Shown here piece after piece: positions 1 to 7,774 of a stretch of DNA of 64,000 nucleotides (the first letter of the stretch is position 1; every line of letters begins with the position of its first letter). The translations under genes were made by a program, and so were the position numbers. The notes below the pieces were generated by a model, which worked only from the letters and a program-made list of their open reading frames with translations, was not told where the DNA came from and ran no database searches. The stretch is from positions 1 to 64,000 of the forward strand of contig JAUXXH010000034.1 in NCBI GenBank assembly GCA_030684935.1. The letters run 5' to 3'. This DNA comes from Pseudolabrys sp. (lineage in GTDB: Bacteria; Pseudomonadota; Alphaproteobacteria; Rhizobiales; Xanthobacteraceae).

Positions 1-140
1 AGGCGGACGTGTTCGACTACATCGAACGCTTCTACAATCCCAAACGGCGACACTCGACGATCGGCTATATGAGCCCTATGGAGTTCGAGAGGCAGGCTGG
101 ATTAGCTTAGGCGGGTGTCAACGAAACCGGGTGCAGGCCA
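1..140 (+). mobile_element. Right end of an IS3-family insertion sequence (truncated by window edge)
   Basis: The first 110 bases encode the last 36 residues of an IS3-type DDE transposase. A sequence just after its stop, about 116-140 (tgtcaacgaaaccgggtgca and a few more bases), resembles the terminal inverted repeats of IS3-family elements. The rest of the element lies outside the window. The AT-rich partial gene that follows suggests the element inserted into, or deleted part of, a pre-existing gene. The exact IS border is inferred, because the left end is not visible. Confidence 0.6.
3..110 (+). CDS. IS3-family transposase OrfB, C-terminal fragment
   Basis: Partial reading frame that enters from the left edge and ends at a TAG at 108-110. 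The visible peptide contains FYNPKRRHSTIGYMSP, the conserved tail of the rve integrase core in IS3/IS407/IS3411-like OrfB proteins (YN..R.H...GY.SP.E). It would catalyse DDE strand transfer for the element. Only the tail is visible, so the catalytic triad and the intactness of the gene cannot be judged. Confidence 0.85.
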   Translation, partial: ADVFDYIERFYNPKRRHSTIGYMSPMEFERQAGLA

Positions 141-149
141 AAGCGTTTT

Positions 150-446
150 GTGGTAGGCGTAAATCGAGAAGCAAAGCGATTGGGAATCTCCGTTGAGAAA
201 TATTTCTCAAAATTGAAGGAGGGAATTAAAAGTTCAAAACTAACACCTGGATTACGTGATGATATTCTTTCAAACATGGATTTTAATTCTTTCTATGGAA
301 TGGGAGTAGTTGCTATCACCATTCCTTCGCAGACTGAGCTCTCTTACGTTGGCGACGACCTTTACTGGCGCAATGGCGACTCAACCGAGCTAGCGAGCGG
401 CACCAAGCAAATTGCGGGAATTGCCGGACGATTTGCAAAACATTAG
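150..446 (+). pseudogene. Truncated AlbA_2/Schlafen-like domain protein (3' remnant)
   Basis: About 98 residues that match the C-terminal half of AlbA_2 (Schlafen-type) nucleic-acid-binding domains. There is an inner strand VVGVNREAKRLG, then a helical stretch, then VAITIP...YVGDDLYWRNGDST followed by a terminal helix. That layout (GV-x-G, P, Y-GDE-Y-RNG-ST) is typical of the fold. The N-terminal part, which normally carries E-x-K and G-G-L-IGVDD, is missing. The frame runs back into the IS end with no plausible start of its own. Base composition is clearly AT-richer than the surroundings, which suggests acquired DNA. I read this as the remnant of a longer defence- or regulator-type gene cut by the IS. 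The family call rests on motif pattern only. Confidence 0.5.
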
Positions 447-459
447 TTTTTTATCTTCC

Positions 460-502
460 CGTCGCCCTTCGAGGCTCGCTGCGCTCGCACCTCAGGGTGA
501 CG
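460..502. repeat. Palindromic dispersed repeat (REP-like, family B)
   Basis: A 43-bp imperfect palindrome (left arm cgtcgcccttcgagg, right arm cctcagggtgacg, centre gctcgctgcgctcgc). From memory, closely similar sequences (cctgaggtgcgagcgcagcg...) are scattered through Bradyrhizobium-like genomes. It could fold as a transcript hairpin. It lies between the gene remnant and the YjbR-like gene. Only one copy is seen in this window. Confidence 0.55.
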
Positions 503-529
503 GAGAGAGGGCACTGCGTATAATAACCC

Positions 530-859
530 ATGGCCACGCACCTTGACCTCCGCCGCCTCGCCCTCGCCCTGCCCGGCACGACCGAGGCGCCGCATTTCGA
601 TCGCGCCGCGTTCAAGGTGGCGCGCATCTACGTGACGCTGGCACCAGACAAGCGCACCGCCAACATCAAGTTCACGCCGGACGAACAGGAACTCAAATGC
701 ATGGTGGCGCCAGAGGCCTTCGCGCCGGTGCCGAATGCCTGGGGCCAGCAGGGCTGGACCACCGTGACCCTCGCGAAGCTCAGCGTTGCCGAGCTAAAGG
801 CCGCGCTGGCGATGGCGCATTCGCACGCGCTGCCAGCGAAGAATAAGCGGAAACGGTAA
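530..859 (+). CDS. MmcQ/YjbR family protein
   Basis: 109 residues with the MmcQ/YjbR (CyaY-like fold) pattern: an N-terminal helix and LALALPGTTEAPHFDRAAFKV, then a strand YVTLAPDK, a central NIKFTPDEQ, and a C-terminal W-x-T-V...LS..EL..AL...H helix. Members are small soluble proteins with a predicted DNA-binding-like surface. No catalytic activity is established for most of them. The length is usual for the family (about 110-120). It is monocistronic here, reading away from the IS remnant. Confidence 0.85.
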   Translation: MATHLDLRRLALALPGTTEAPHFDRAAFKVARIYVTLAPDKRTANIKFTPDEQELKCMVAPEAFAPVPNAWGQQGWTTVTLAKLSVAELKAALAMAHSHALPAKNKRKR

Positions 860-1110
860 CTGTAGCCGGCCGGGAGTTTCGCACCATGACAAACCACTGC
901 CGCGGCTGAGCACAGAACCTGTGCAAAACCCCTGTCGGTCCTAATAAAAATTGGACCGACTATGAGGCCCCAGACCACTGAATCTCAATGGGTCAGCATT
1001 AATAGGCTGACAACGTGACGAACTTTGTCGGCTCGAAACAAGTTGGTGCCCAAATCTATCGTGCTAAATATTTCGCGCATTTAGGGCTACCGCGAAAGTA
1101 TGAGAGCCGC

Positions 1111-1239
1111 ATGGACACGATATTTCTGAAGCTTGGTGTGATGGAAGTCGGCGCGACCGGTACGTCCGGCGTTGTCGCGGTGGCCGTGCTGGTAACTGCA
1201 TATATGGTCCTCCGACTACGGAAGACCGATGCGAAGTAG
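1111..1239 (+). CDS. Possible small single-span membrane protein
   Basis: A 42-residue frame starting at ATG 1111 with one hydrophobic segment (TSGVVAVAVLVTAYMVL) followed by a basic tail RLRKTDAK, giving an N-out/C-in single-pass topology. A longer GTG start at 1015 exists, but its added N-terminus has no recognisable features. There is no strong ribosome-binding site and no family recognised. It may be a real micro-protein or noise. Confidence 0.25.
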   Translation: MDTIFLKLGVMEVGATGTSGVVAVAVLVTAYMVLRLRKTDAK

Positions 1240-1290
1240 CGAAGGGGATTGCCTGCACATAATCGCTGGGTGGCGGCGTCCGGACCCTTC

Positions 1291-1416
1291 ACCTCTCCCA
1301 TAGGGAGAGGTCGACGCGCGAAGCGCGGCGGGTGAGGGGTTATGGCCTCTCGTGGAGTCACTTGCCCCCTCACCCGGCACACTTCGTGTGCCGACCTCTC
1401 CCCCACGGGGAGAGGT
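1291..1416. repeat. Inverted pair of palindromic repeats (family C, MITE-like)
   Basis: Two about 50-bp elements in opposite orientation. The first (1291-1340) has an acctctccc/gggagaggt hairpin followed by a variable hairpin and gggtgagggg. The second (1366-1416) has cccctcaccc, a different hairpin (ggcacac-ttc-gtgtgcc) and acctctcccccac/ggggagaggt in reverse order. Their outer ends are complementary, so the whole 126 bp can form a cruciform. Related single copies occur at 24957-24980 and 52833-52884. The element separates the small frame ending at 1239 from the DUF2778 gene ending at 1431, and may serve as a transcription terminator. Confidence 0.7.
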
Positions 1417-1430
1417 GAAGCAAGCGCGCC

Positions 1431-2447
1431 TTAAGTCCCCTCGCCGCGCGGGCCGCCGGCGACCATCGCCGGCAGGGGCTCGTCGGCGCTGCGCAGCACG
1501 ATGATGCGGTCGAACTTGCCGTCCTCGAACGCCTGCAGGAACTTGTCGTAGTCGCGCACCGAGATGCAGCCGTTCGACTGGCCGTTGTCGCCGAGCAGGA
1601 AGGAATGCGCCAGGAAGCCGTCGCGGCCATGCATGTTGCCGCCGCCGACCGGCTTCATGCGCAGCGCGCGCACGCCGCGAAACGGCTTCTCGCGAAAGCT
1701 GACGGCATAGACGTTGGCCGGCGTCACGCCGACATCCTTGCGGTGCATCGAGTCCGGATCGTCCAGGTACTGGCCGAAGCCGGAATGCGCCTCCAGCTTT
1801 TCGCCGTCCGGCATGTAGACGACTTTCCTGGTGATGTCGTACAGCACCGTGTTCGGATTGGCGGCGATGATCGCCTTGGCCGAACGGTCGGGATCGCCGA
1901 ACAGCCGGTCGAAGATGCCGGGCTCACTGGGCGTCTGCGGCGGCAGGGCCGCGATTTGCGGTCCGGCTGAATCCGGCGCGATTCGGGTCACAGCCACGCG
2001 CGGCGTTTCCTGCCGCTCGATGCCGTCGGGGCGCGGCAGCGGCAGAGGTGCCGCGATCGCCTGCTCCGGCAGGCGCACCCGGCCGGCATTCGGAAAGCGC
2101 GTCGTCAGCAGCGTCGACAGGCCGCCGTCCGGAATCCAGGCCTTGTCTTGCGGGAGCAGGCTGAGCGCGGCCAGTTGCGCCTGCCCTTCGCGCCACATCC
2201 GCGCGACATCGAAATCCGACGCCGGCATCGGCAGCGCCCGCGACAGCCGTGCTTCGGGGGCGACGGCGGCGCGGCTGTGCGGCAGCGGCAGGTAAATTGC
2301 CGCCGCGGCCACCGCGCTGACGCCGGCAACGCCGAGGCCGACCCACGCCATGAGAAATGCAATGCGCGCCATGAAGGACGGCCGCGCGGACGCAGCCCGC
2401 CCCGGACATTGCTGCCTTGTCTTGCTTGCAGTCGTCACGTCGAACAT
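1431..2447 (-). CDS. DUF2778 (Tlde1-like L,D-transpeptidase) envelope protein
   Basis: A single N-terminal transmembrane/signal segment (MARIAFLMAWVGLGVAGVSA..., from about residue 26) is followed by a proline/alanine-rich linker. The C-terminal domain carries the DUF2778 signature: HGRDGFLAHSFLLG, then GQSNGCISVRDYDKFL. The conserved His and the SNGC cysteine are the catalytic pair expected of L,D-transpeptidase-like (YkuD/Tlde1) enzymes acting on peptidoglycan stem peptides. Such proteins face the periplasm. The start at 2447 is chosen because gggcgg lies just upstream. The frame is open for another 64 codons, and 2372 is an alternative that begins at the signal segment. It is transcribed divergently from the FKBP gene. 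Confidence 0.75.
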   Translation of the reverse strand: MFDVTTASKTRQQCPGRAASARPSFMARIAFLMAWVGLGVAGVSAVAAAAIYLPLPHSRAAVAPEARLSRALPMPASDFDVARMWREGQAQLAALSLLPQDKAWIPDGGLSTLLTTRFPNAGRVRLPEQAIAAPLPLPRPDGIERQETPRVAVTRIAPDSAGPQIAALPPQTPSEPGIFDRLFGDPDRSAKAIIAANPNTVLYDITRKVVYMPDGEKLEAHSGFGQYLDDPDSMHRKDVGVTPANVYAVSFREKPFRGVRALRMKPVGGGNMHGRDGFLAHSFLLGDNGQSNGCISVRDYDKFLQAFEDGKFDRIIVLRSADEPLPAMVAGGPRGEGT

Positions 2448-2642
2448 CTGCCCGCCCACGCGCGTGCGGCCCCTGGGTACCGTGGTCATCATAGCCCAGC
2501 GGGGCCTTAAGGAAAATCCCTGCCGCTCGCCCCCCGGCACCGCGGAAATTCGTTTTGTTTCCATGCGGTTAATCCGCCCGCCTATGCCCCGGCCGCGGAC
2601 TTCGCTAGGGTCGCCGCGACCCGAACCCACAAGGAGCACTGC

Positions 2643-3110
2643 ATGCGAAGGACCGCCCGCGCAGGCGTCACTGTTGCCCTGTCACTGATCGCCGGACTGA
2701 GCGTCGTCGTCGCTGCCGGTTTCCTCACTCACGCTATCGCTCAAACCGCCGGAAAAACCATGACCACATCATCGGGACTGCAAATCACGGACACCACTGT
2801 CGGCACCGGCGCCTCGCCGAAGGCCGGCCAGACCTGCGTCATGCACTACACGGGCTGGCTCTACACCAACGGCATCAAGGGCAAGAAATTCGATTCCTCG
2901 GTCGACCGCGGCGAGCCGTTCGAATTTCCGATCGGCCGCGGCCGCGTCATCAAGGGCTGGGACGAAGGCGTCGCCAGCATGAAGGTCGGCGGCAAGCGCA
3001 CGCTGATCATCCCGCCCGCGCTCGGCTATGGCGACCGCGGCGCCGGCGGCGTGATACCGCCGAATGCCGTGCTGATGTTCGACGTCGAACTGCTGGCGGT
3101 GAAGGACTGA
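2643..3110 (+). CDS. FKBP-type peptidyl-prolyl cis-trans isomerase, exported
   Basis: 155 residues. Residues 1-34 form a signal peptide (basic start, hydrophobic core, ending HAIAQ). The FKBP domain (about 45-155) has the family blocks VMHYTGWL, KFDSS..RGEPFEFPIG, VIKGWDEGV and IPPALGYGDRGAGG. These line the proline-isomerase pocket, including the Tyr, Asp, Trp and Phe positions of active FKBPs. It probably assists folding of periplasmic proteins. AAGGAG at 2631-2636 fixes the ATG at 2643. A strong hairpin terminator follows, so the gene is probably its own transcription unit. Confidence 0.95.
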   Translation: MRRTARAGVTVALSLIAGLSVVVAAGFLTHAIAQTAGKTMTTSSGLQITDTTVGTGASPKAGQTCVMHYTGWLYTNGIKGKKFDSSVDRGEPFEFPIGRGRVIKGWDEGVASMKVGGKRTLIIPPALGYGDRGAGGVIPPNAVLMFDVELLAVKD

Positions 3111-3116
3111 CCCGCG

Positions 3117-3156
3117 GCCCCGCTGTCACGGAGGCGTGACAGCGGGGCAACTTTTT
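3117..3156 (+). terminator. Rho-independent terminator after the FKBP gene
   Basis: Perfect 14-bp inverted repeat gccccgctgtcacg / cgtgacagcggggc around a gagg loop, followed by aacttttt. It starts seven bases after the FKBP stop codon. Confidence 0.9.
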
Positions 3157-3206
3157 GGCGATCTCGCGCGTTGACTTCTCGCGGCTATACCACGGTGAGG
3201 CGTACG

Positions 3207-3383
3207 ATGCCCGAGACACAAAGCGGACCGCTTTGCCCGAACTGCATGCGGATCATGAAGCTATCCCGCACACTGACAGAGCCGGACGACGAGCCGACGG
3301 TGCATGTGTTCAAATGCAGCCTTTGCGCCGTCAGCTTCATCACCGAAGATCACCTGCCGGTCGCCGGCGCCATGGTGCATTAG
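3207..3383 (+). CDS. Small zinc-ribbon-like hypothetical protein
   Basis: 58 residues from ATG 3207. It has two Cys pairs, CPNCM near the start and CSLC in the middle, spaced as in a zinc ribbon, with intervening RIMKLSRTLTEPDDEPTVHVFK. No catalytic residues are visible. The fold would suit a metal-binding regulator or adaptor, but no function is assigned. An upstream ATG at 3171 is possible but lacks a better ribosome-binding site. Confidence 0.6.
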   Translation: MPETQSGPLCPNCMRIMKLSRTLTEPDDEPTVHVFKCSLCAVSFITEDHLPVAGAMVH

Positions 3384-3401
3384 CGCGGCGCACCTCCGCC
3401 C

Positions 3402-4466
3402 TCACACCTTGCCGTGCACCAGGTCGTTAATGAAGCCGAGCTTGGTCATCACCGCCGGTGCGAGCACGAACGGATAGAGGTCGGTCGCGCCCATCGCGCG
3501 GTTGACGTTGTTGATCGAAAAAACATAGGGCAGCCAGACGTCGATGATCTGCTGCACGGTCTCGGCCTCGTACGGCTCGAAGTCGACCTGGGCTGAAAAA
3601 TTGCCGGTTTTGTCGATCTTGGGCCGCACCGTCATGCCGGACGCCGCGACCATCTCCAGCGTATCGACGATGTGCAGGTAATGCGCCCAGGTCTCGGCGA
3701 AGTCCTCCCACGGATGCGCGGTGGCGTATTGCGTCACGAAATTGTCCTGCCAGTCCGGCGGCGCGCCCTGCTCGTAGTGCCGCTGCAACGCCGCACCGTA
3801 ATCCTGGCTGTCGTCGCCGAACACGGCGCGGCATGCCTCCAGCTTGCCGGCGTCGCGCACCAGGATGTCCCAGTAATGATGGCCGACCTCATGGCGGAAA
3901 TGCCCGAGCACGGTGCGGTACGGCTCGCCCATGGCGCGGCGGCGCTTCTCGCGCTCGACATCGTCGGCCTCAATCACCGCGATGGTGATGGTGCCCTCGT
4001 CATGCCCGGTCAGCACTCTCGGCCCCGGCACGGTCGGCGGCGCGTCCGACAGGAATTCGAACGACAGCCCGTGCGCGGGGTCCTCCAGCACGGTCTTCAA
4101 CGGCAGCTTCCAGCGCAGCAGCGAATAGAACAGCCTGTGCTTGGCCATTTCCAGGACGCGCCAGGCGTTCACATTCTCCGGCTGGCTCAGATCGGGCACG
4201 ACGCGGTTGTGCCGGCAGGCGAGGCAGTAAGCGTCCATTGTGCCCGGCGGCACGAACCAGTTGCAGGCATCGTACTGCGAATTGATGCAAAGGACGCGAG
4301 ACTCGCCCGGCATCGCCAGCGGTTTCCAGGTCATGCCGTCGATCGGCTCGACCGCCGACAGCGTCAGCCGCTCAGGCAGGTAGGCGAGCCGGTGGCCGCA
4401 CTGGCCGCAGACGCGGTTCTCGAAATACAGGACATTGCCGCAGGACTGGCACTTGTAGAGTTTCAT
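3402..4466 (-). CDS. Putative zinc-binding metallopeptidase (DUF2248 / Peptidase_Mx type)
   Basis: 354 residues. The N-terminus carries a zinc ribbon (CQSCG...CGQCGH, residues 6-24) and a second Cys cluster (CINSQYDAC...CLAC, 60-84). The C-terminal half contains the gluzincin motif HEVGHHYWD at about 192-200 and a downstream PWEDFAETWAHYLHI helix that supplies acidic residues. This arrangement matches the family annotated as 'putative zinc-binding metallopeptidase'. The substrate is unknown and there is no signal peptide, so it is probably cytoplasmic. It lies downstream of the YciF-like gene on the same strand, with 116 bp between. Confidence 0.85.
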   Translation of the reverse strand: MKLYKCQSCGNVLYFENRVCGQCGHRLAYLPERLTLSAVEPIDGMTWKPLAMPGESRVLCINSQYDACNWFVPPGTMDAYCLACRHNRVVPDLSQPENVNAWRVLEMAKHRLFYSLLRWKLPLKTVLEDPAHGLSFEFLSDAPPTVPGPRVLTGHDEGTITIAVIEADDVEREKRRRAMGEPYRTVLGHFRHEVGHHYWDILVRDAGKLEACRAVFGDDSQDYGAALQRHYEQGAPPDWQDNFVTQYATAHPWEDFAETWAHYLHIVDTLEMVAASGMTVRPKIDKTGNFSAQVDFEPYEAETVQQIIDVWLPYVFSINNVNRAMGATDLYPFVLAPAVMTKLGFINDLVHGKV

Positions 4467-4582
4467 GCGTCGCGATCCATGGTGCCGCCCGGCCGGTCAC
4501 ATATCGTTGAGATGAAAGCAAGACGACCGGCCCTTGCGGGCCGATCGTATCGATCGTCAGAGTCGCAGCGTGGCCAGTCGGA

Positions 4583-5077
4583 TCAGGCGGCTTCCTGGTT
4601 GACCGAGGCCTCCGCCAGTTCGCTGAGCGCCACGTCGGTCTTCTTCTCTTCCTGCAGGGTCTGGTCCAGCAGACGCGCCGCGTCATTGAGGCCGAGTTCG
4701 CCGGCCCAGGTCTTCAGCGTGCCGTAGCGCGAGATCTCGTAGTGCTCGACGGCCTGCGCCGCCGCCAGCAGACCGGCATCCAGCGCCGGCGAGCCCTTGT
4801 ATTCCTTGATGATCTCGGCGCCTTCCTCGGTGATGCCGAGGATCGCCGCGCAGGTCTTGCCTTGCGGCTTCTTGTCGATCGCCGCGAACACCTTCTCCAG
4901 CCGTGTGATCTGGGCTTCGGTCTCGGTGTGATGTTTTTCGAAGGCCTTCTTCAGCGCCGGCGCCTGAGCCGCCTTCGCCATTTTCGGCAGTGTCGCCAAG
5001 ATCTTCTTCTCGGCGAAATAGATGTCCTTCAGCGTGTCGTGAAACAGTTCGTCCAGCGTCTTCGGTTGTTTGGCCAT
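4583..5077 (-). CDS. YciE/YciF-type ferritin-like (DUF892) stress protein
   Basis: 164 residues, the usual length for DUF892. It begins with the conserved LDELFHDTLKDIYFAEKKIL helix. The four-helix bundle then shows acidic and His positions (E...H at AFEKHHTETEAQI, and AVEHYEISRYGTL) that could coordinate a di-metal site. Homologues are induced by osmotic and general stress, and their biochemistry is unsettled. An EcfG-type promoter lies 33 bp upstream (5110-5134), which agrees with stress control. The gene is divergent from the DUF898 operon. Confidence 0.93.
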   Translation of the reverse strand: MAKQPKTLDELFHDTLKDIYFAEKKILATLPKMAKAAQAPALKKAFEKHHTETEAQITRLEKVFAAIDKKPQGKTCAAILGITEEGAEIIKEYKGSPALDAGLLAAAQAVEHYEISRYGTLKTWAGELGLNDAARLLDQTLQEEKKTDVALSELAEASVNQEAA

Positions 5078-5109
5078 GGTGCTCCCCTGTGGCAGATTGC
5101 AGCACGGCC

Positions 5110-5134
5110 AACGCGCCGTCTTGGTTACGGTTCC
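5110..5134 (-). promoter_or_regulatory. EcfG-type general stress promoter for the DUF892 gene
   Basis: On the minus strand the sequence reads GGAAC, 16 bases, CGTT, exactly the -35/-10 pattern of the alphaproteobacterial general-stress sigma factor EcfG. The -10 ends 33 bp before the ATG at 5077. Confidence 0.75.
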
Positions 5135-5419
5135 GGAGCTCGGAATGATTTAGGCATTCGGAAACGGGGGAAGGTTCGCGTCGCTCCCGCAACCAAATCT
5201 GGCCGCGGGCGTTGATCGGCAGCACGCGCCGGGTGTCAACCGGCCGTAACGGGGACGACGGACGCAGTTGATTTTGCCGGTTTCTAACTGCGGCAGCAAC
5301 GCATCGGTACGCGTGGCGTCTAACCCGTTCCCGGCGCGTGCGCCTTTCTCTGGGTGCGCGGCCGGATAGTCCCAGCCGGGCGATTGCCAGTCTTGCCGCT
5401 TCCCTCTATCCCATCGGCC
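5135..5419. other. Intergenic region between divergent DUF892 and DUF898 genes
   Basis: Together with the promoter above, about 340 bp lie between the two start codons. Apart from the EcfG site I see only short imperfect inverted repeats. No convincing gene, RNA or terminator is visible. Confidence 0.5.
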
Positions 5420-6652
5420 ATGACCTCCCCGACAGGCGAACCCGCGATCCGGTTCTTCGGCGACGGCAGAGCCTATTGGCGGCTGCTGGTGCGCGGCGGC
5501 GTGCTGGTCATGGTGACGCTCGGCATCTACCGGTTCTGGCTGACCACCGACGTGCGCCGCTTCCTGTGGTCCAACACCGAGGTGGCCGGCGACGGACTGG
5601 AATACAACGGCACGCCCCAGGAGCTGCTGATCGGCTTTCTGACCGCGATCGCCCTGCTGGTGCCGCTCTACTTGGTGTTCTTCTTCGCCGCGCTCGATCT
5701 GGGCTTCATCGGGCGGATGTCGGGCGCCATCGGTTTCGCGCTGCTGTTCGTGCTTGGCCAGTACGCCATCTACCGCGCCCGCCGCTATCGCCTGACCCGC
5801 ACCGTCTACCGTGGCCTTCGCTTCCACCAGGACGGCTCGGCCTGGGGTTACGCGCTCCGCGCGGTGCTGTGGTGGTCGCTGACGCTGCTGACCCTCGGCC
5901 TCGCCTACCCCTTCCAGCTCGCCAGCCTGGAACGCTATAAAATGCGGCACACCTTCTATGGCGATCTCGGCGGCCGGTTCGACGGTTCAGGCCTCAGCCT
6001 GTTCCTGCGCGGCCTGCCGATGTGGCTTCTGGTGGTGGCGCCGCTGGCGGTGACCATCGGCGCCGCGCTCGAGACCCTCGACTGGGACGCGCTGGCCGAA
6101 GCGCTGGCGAGCGAGGACGTGCAGGCCAATATCGAGGTCGGCAATCCGGGCCTGACCGGCGTGCTGCTGTTTGGCCTGATCATGCTGGCGGCGGCGGCCG
6201 TGCTGGCGGCCTTGCTCTTTCCGGCGTTCCGGGCGCTGACCCTGCGCTGGTGGTCGTCGGGCCTGCGCCTCGGCCCGATCGAATTCCGCTCGCAATTGCG
6301 GACGGCGCAGGTCTACCGCGCCTATCTGCGCTTTTTCGGCTATGCGGTTGCCTTCGCCATCGCGCTGGCGGTGCTCGGCTTTGCCGTTCTGCTGGTGCTC
6401 GGCGCCCTGATTACCGACGATCAGACCGGCGAGATCGTCGCCACCGTGTTTCTGCTGGTCGGCTACGTCATTGCCGCGCTCGGCCTGTCCACCATCTACC
6501 GCGCCACCGCGCTGCTGGCGCTGTGGCGGCTGGGCATGGAATCGCTGCAATTGTCCGGTCTGTCGGCGCTCGACCGCGTCAGGGCGGTGGGCCGGCCGAG
6601 TTCGGCGCTGGGCGAAGGCCTCGCCGACGCCCTCAATGTGGGCCGCATTTGA
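5420..6652 (+). CDS. DUF898 (YjgN-type) multi-span membrane protein
   Basis: About 410 residues from ATG 5420 (MTSPTGEPAIRFFGDG). The opening FFGDGRAYWRLLVRGG...TLGIYRFW and the repeated block ERYKMRHTFYGD are typical of DUF898/YjgN proteins. Long hydrophobic stretches alternate with short loops (roughly eight or more membrane spans). Its function is unknown. It is translationally coupled to the next gene: the stop TGA (6650-6652) shares its A with the ATG of the M48 peptidase. A DUF898 protein next to an M48 protease suggests a common envelope role. Confidence 0.9.
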   Translation: MTSPTGEPAIRFFGDGRAYWRLLVRGGVLVMVTLGIYRFWLTTDVRRFLWSNTEVAGDGLEYNGTPQELLIGFLTAIALLVPLYLVFFFAALDLGFIGRMSGAIGFALLFVLGQYAIYRARRYRLTRTVYRGLRFHQDGSAWGYALRAVLWWSLTLLTLGLAYPFQLASLERYKMRHTFYGDLGGRFDGSGLSLFLRGLPMWLLVVAPLAVTIGAALETLDWDALAEALASEDVQANIEVGNPGLTGVLLFGLIMLAAAAVLAALLFPAFRALTLRWWSSGLRLGPIEFRSQLRTAQVYRAYLRFFGYAVAFAIALAVLGFAVLLVLGALITDDQTGEIVATVFLLVGYVIAALGLSTIYRATALLALWRLGMESLQLSGLSALDRVRAVGRPSSALGEGLADALNVGRI

Positions 6653-7773
6653 TGCAGAACGCCACGAACCAGCCGACCGGCGGCGCCGGCATTTTCTTTG
6701 ACGGGCAGACCAGCGCCCGCCAGACGGTGACGGTCGGCCTGGGCGCATCCGGACTTTCAATCGCCGGGCCGGACGGCGCCGTTCTCGCCGCCTGGCCCTA
6801 TGACGACATCGAAGAACTGGCCTGGCCAGGTCATGTGCTGCGGCTGGGCCGCCGCGGGCCCGGCCTGGAGCGGCTGGAAATCTCCGACCCGGCGCTGGCC
6901 GCCGCCATCGATGTCCACGCCCATCATGTCGATCGTACCGGCACGGTCCAGCGCCGCCAGCGCCAGAGCGTGATCGGCTGGAGCGTTGCCGCCACACTGG
7001 CCCTGGTGGTGGGCGGCTATTACGGCGTGCCGGCTTTGGCCGAGAAGGCGGCGCCGCTGGTGCCGGCCGGCCTCGAACGGCGCATGGGCGACGCGGTCGA
7101 CATGCAGGTGCGCAGCAGCCTCGACACCCGCAATCTCGGCGAAGGCTTCGAATGCGGCGCCGCCGATGGGGAGAAGCCGGGCCGCGCCGCGCTCGAGAAG
7201 ATGGTGGGCCGCCTTGCGTCAGCTGGCCCGCCGACGCCCTTGCGCGTGACGGTGGTGCGCCGCGACGAGCCGAACGCCATCGCACTGCCGGGCGGACAGA
7301 TTTACGTGTTTCACGGCCTGATCGCCAAAGCCGACAATGCCGACGAAATCGCCGGTGTGATTGCCCATGAGATCGGCCATATCGCCCATCGCGACGGCAC
7401 CAAGGCGGTGCTTCAGGCCGGCGGCCTGTCGTTTTTGTTCGGCATGTTGCTCGGCGACTTTGTCGGCGGTGGCGCCGTCGTCTTCACCGCGCGGAAAGTG
7501 CTGCAGTCGTCCTATACGCGCGAGGCGGAGACGGCCGCCGACGCCTATGCGGCCATGCTGATGAACCGGGCGCAGGGCGATGTTCGCGCGCTCGGCACAC
7601 TGCTCGCCAGGATCGGCGGCGCTCACGAGCCCGGCATCCGAATTCTGCTCGACCATCCGGAAACCAGGGCGCGCGTCGCCGCCCTCAACCGCATGCCGCT
7701 GGCGCAGACCCCTGTGCCCTTTCTGAACCCCGGCGAGTTTGCCGCCCTGAAACGAATCTGCGCAGGTCGATAG
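6652..7773 (+). CDS. M48-family membrane metallopeptidase
   Basis: 373 residues. An N-terminal cytoplasmic-looking region precedes one membrane span (about 106-124, VIGWSVAATLALVVGGYYG). The protease domain follows, with the zinc motif HEIGHIAH at about 239-246 and the third-ligand helix YTREAETAADAYA about 50 residues later. The zinc site is complete, so it should be active, probably on envelope proteins (compare HtpX, Oma1 and BepA). The start overlaps the preceding stop by one base, and the DUF1499 gene starts one base after its stop, so the three form a compact operon. Confidence 0.92.
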   Translation: MQNATNQPTGGAGIFFDGQTSARQTVTVGLGASGLSIAGPDGAVLAAWPYDDIEELAWPGHVLRLGRRGPGLERLEISDPALAAAIDVHAHHVDRTGTVQRRQRQSVIGWSVAATLALVVGGYYGVPALAEKAAPLVPAGLERRMGDAVDMQVRSSLDTRNLGEGFECGAADGEKPGRAALEKMVGRLASAGPPTPLRVTVVRRDEPNAIALPGGQIYVFHGLIAKADNADEIAGVIAHEIGHIAHRDGTKAVLQAGGLSFLFGMLLGDFVGGGAVVFTARKVLQSSYTREAETAADAYAAMLMNRAQGDVRALGTLLARIGGAHEPGIRILLDHPETRARVAALNRMPLAQTPVPFLNPGEFAALKRICAGR

Positions 7774-7774
7774 T

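Noticed and set aside
4529..4542. Hairpin ggccc-ttgc-gggcc after the YciF-like gene
   Set aside because: Only a 5-bp stem and no T tract on the minus strand; not called as a terminator.
5987..7285. 432-codon open frame on the minus strand
   Set aside because: Opposes the DUF898 and M48 genes, both with clear domains; Arg-rich shadow frame.
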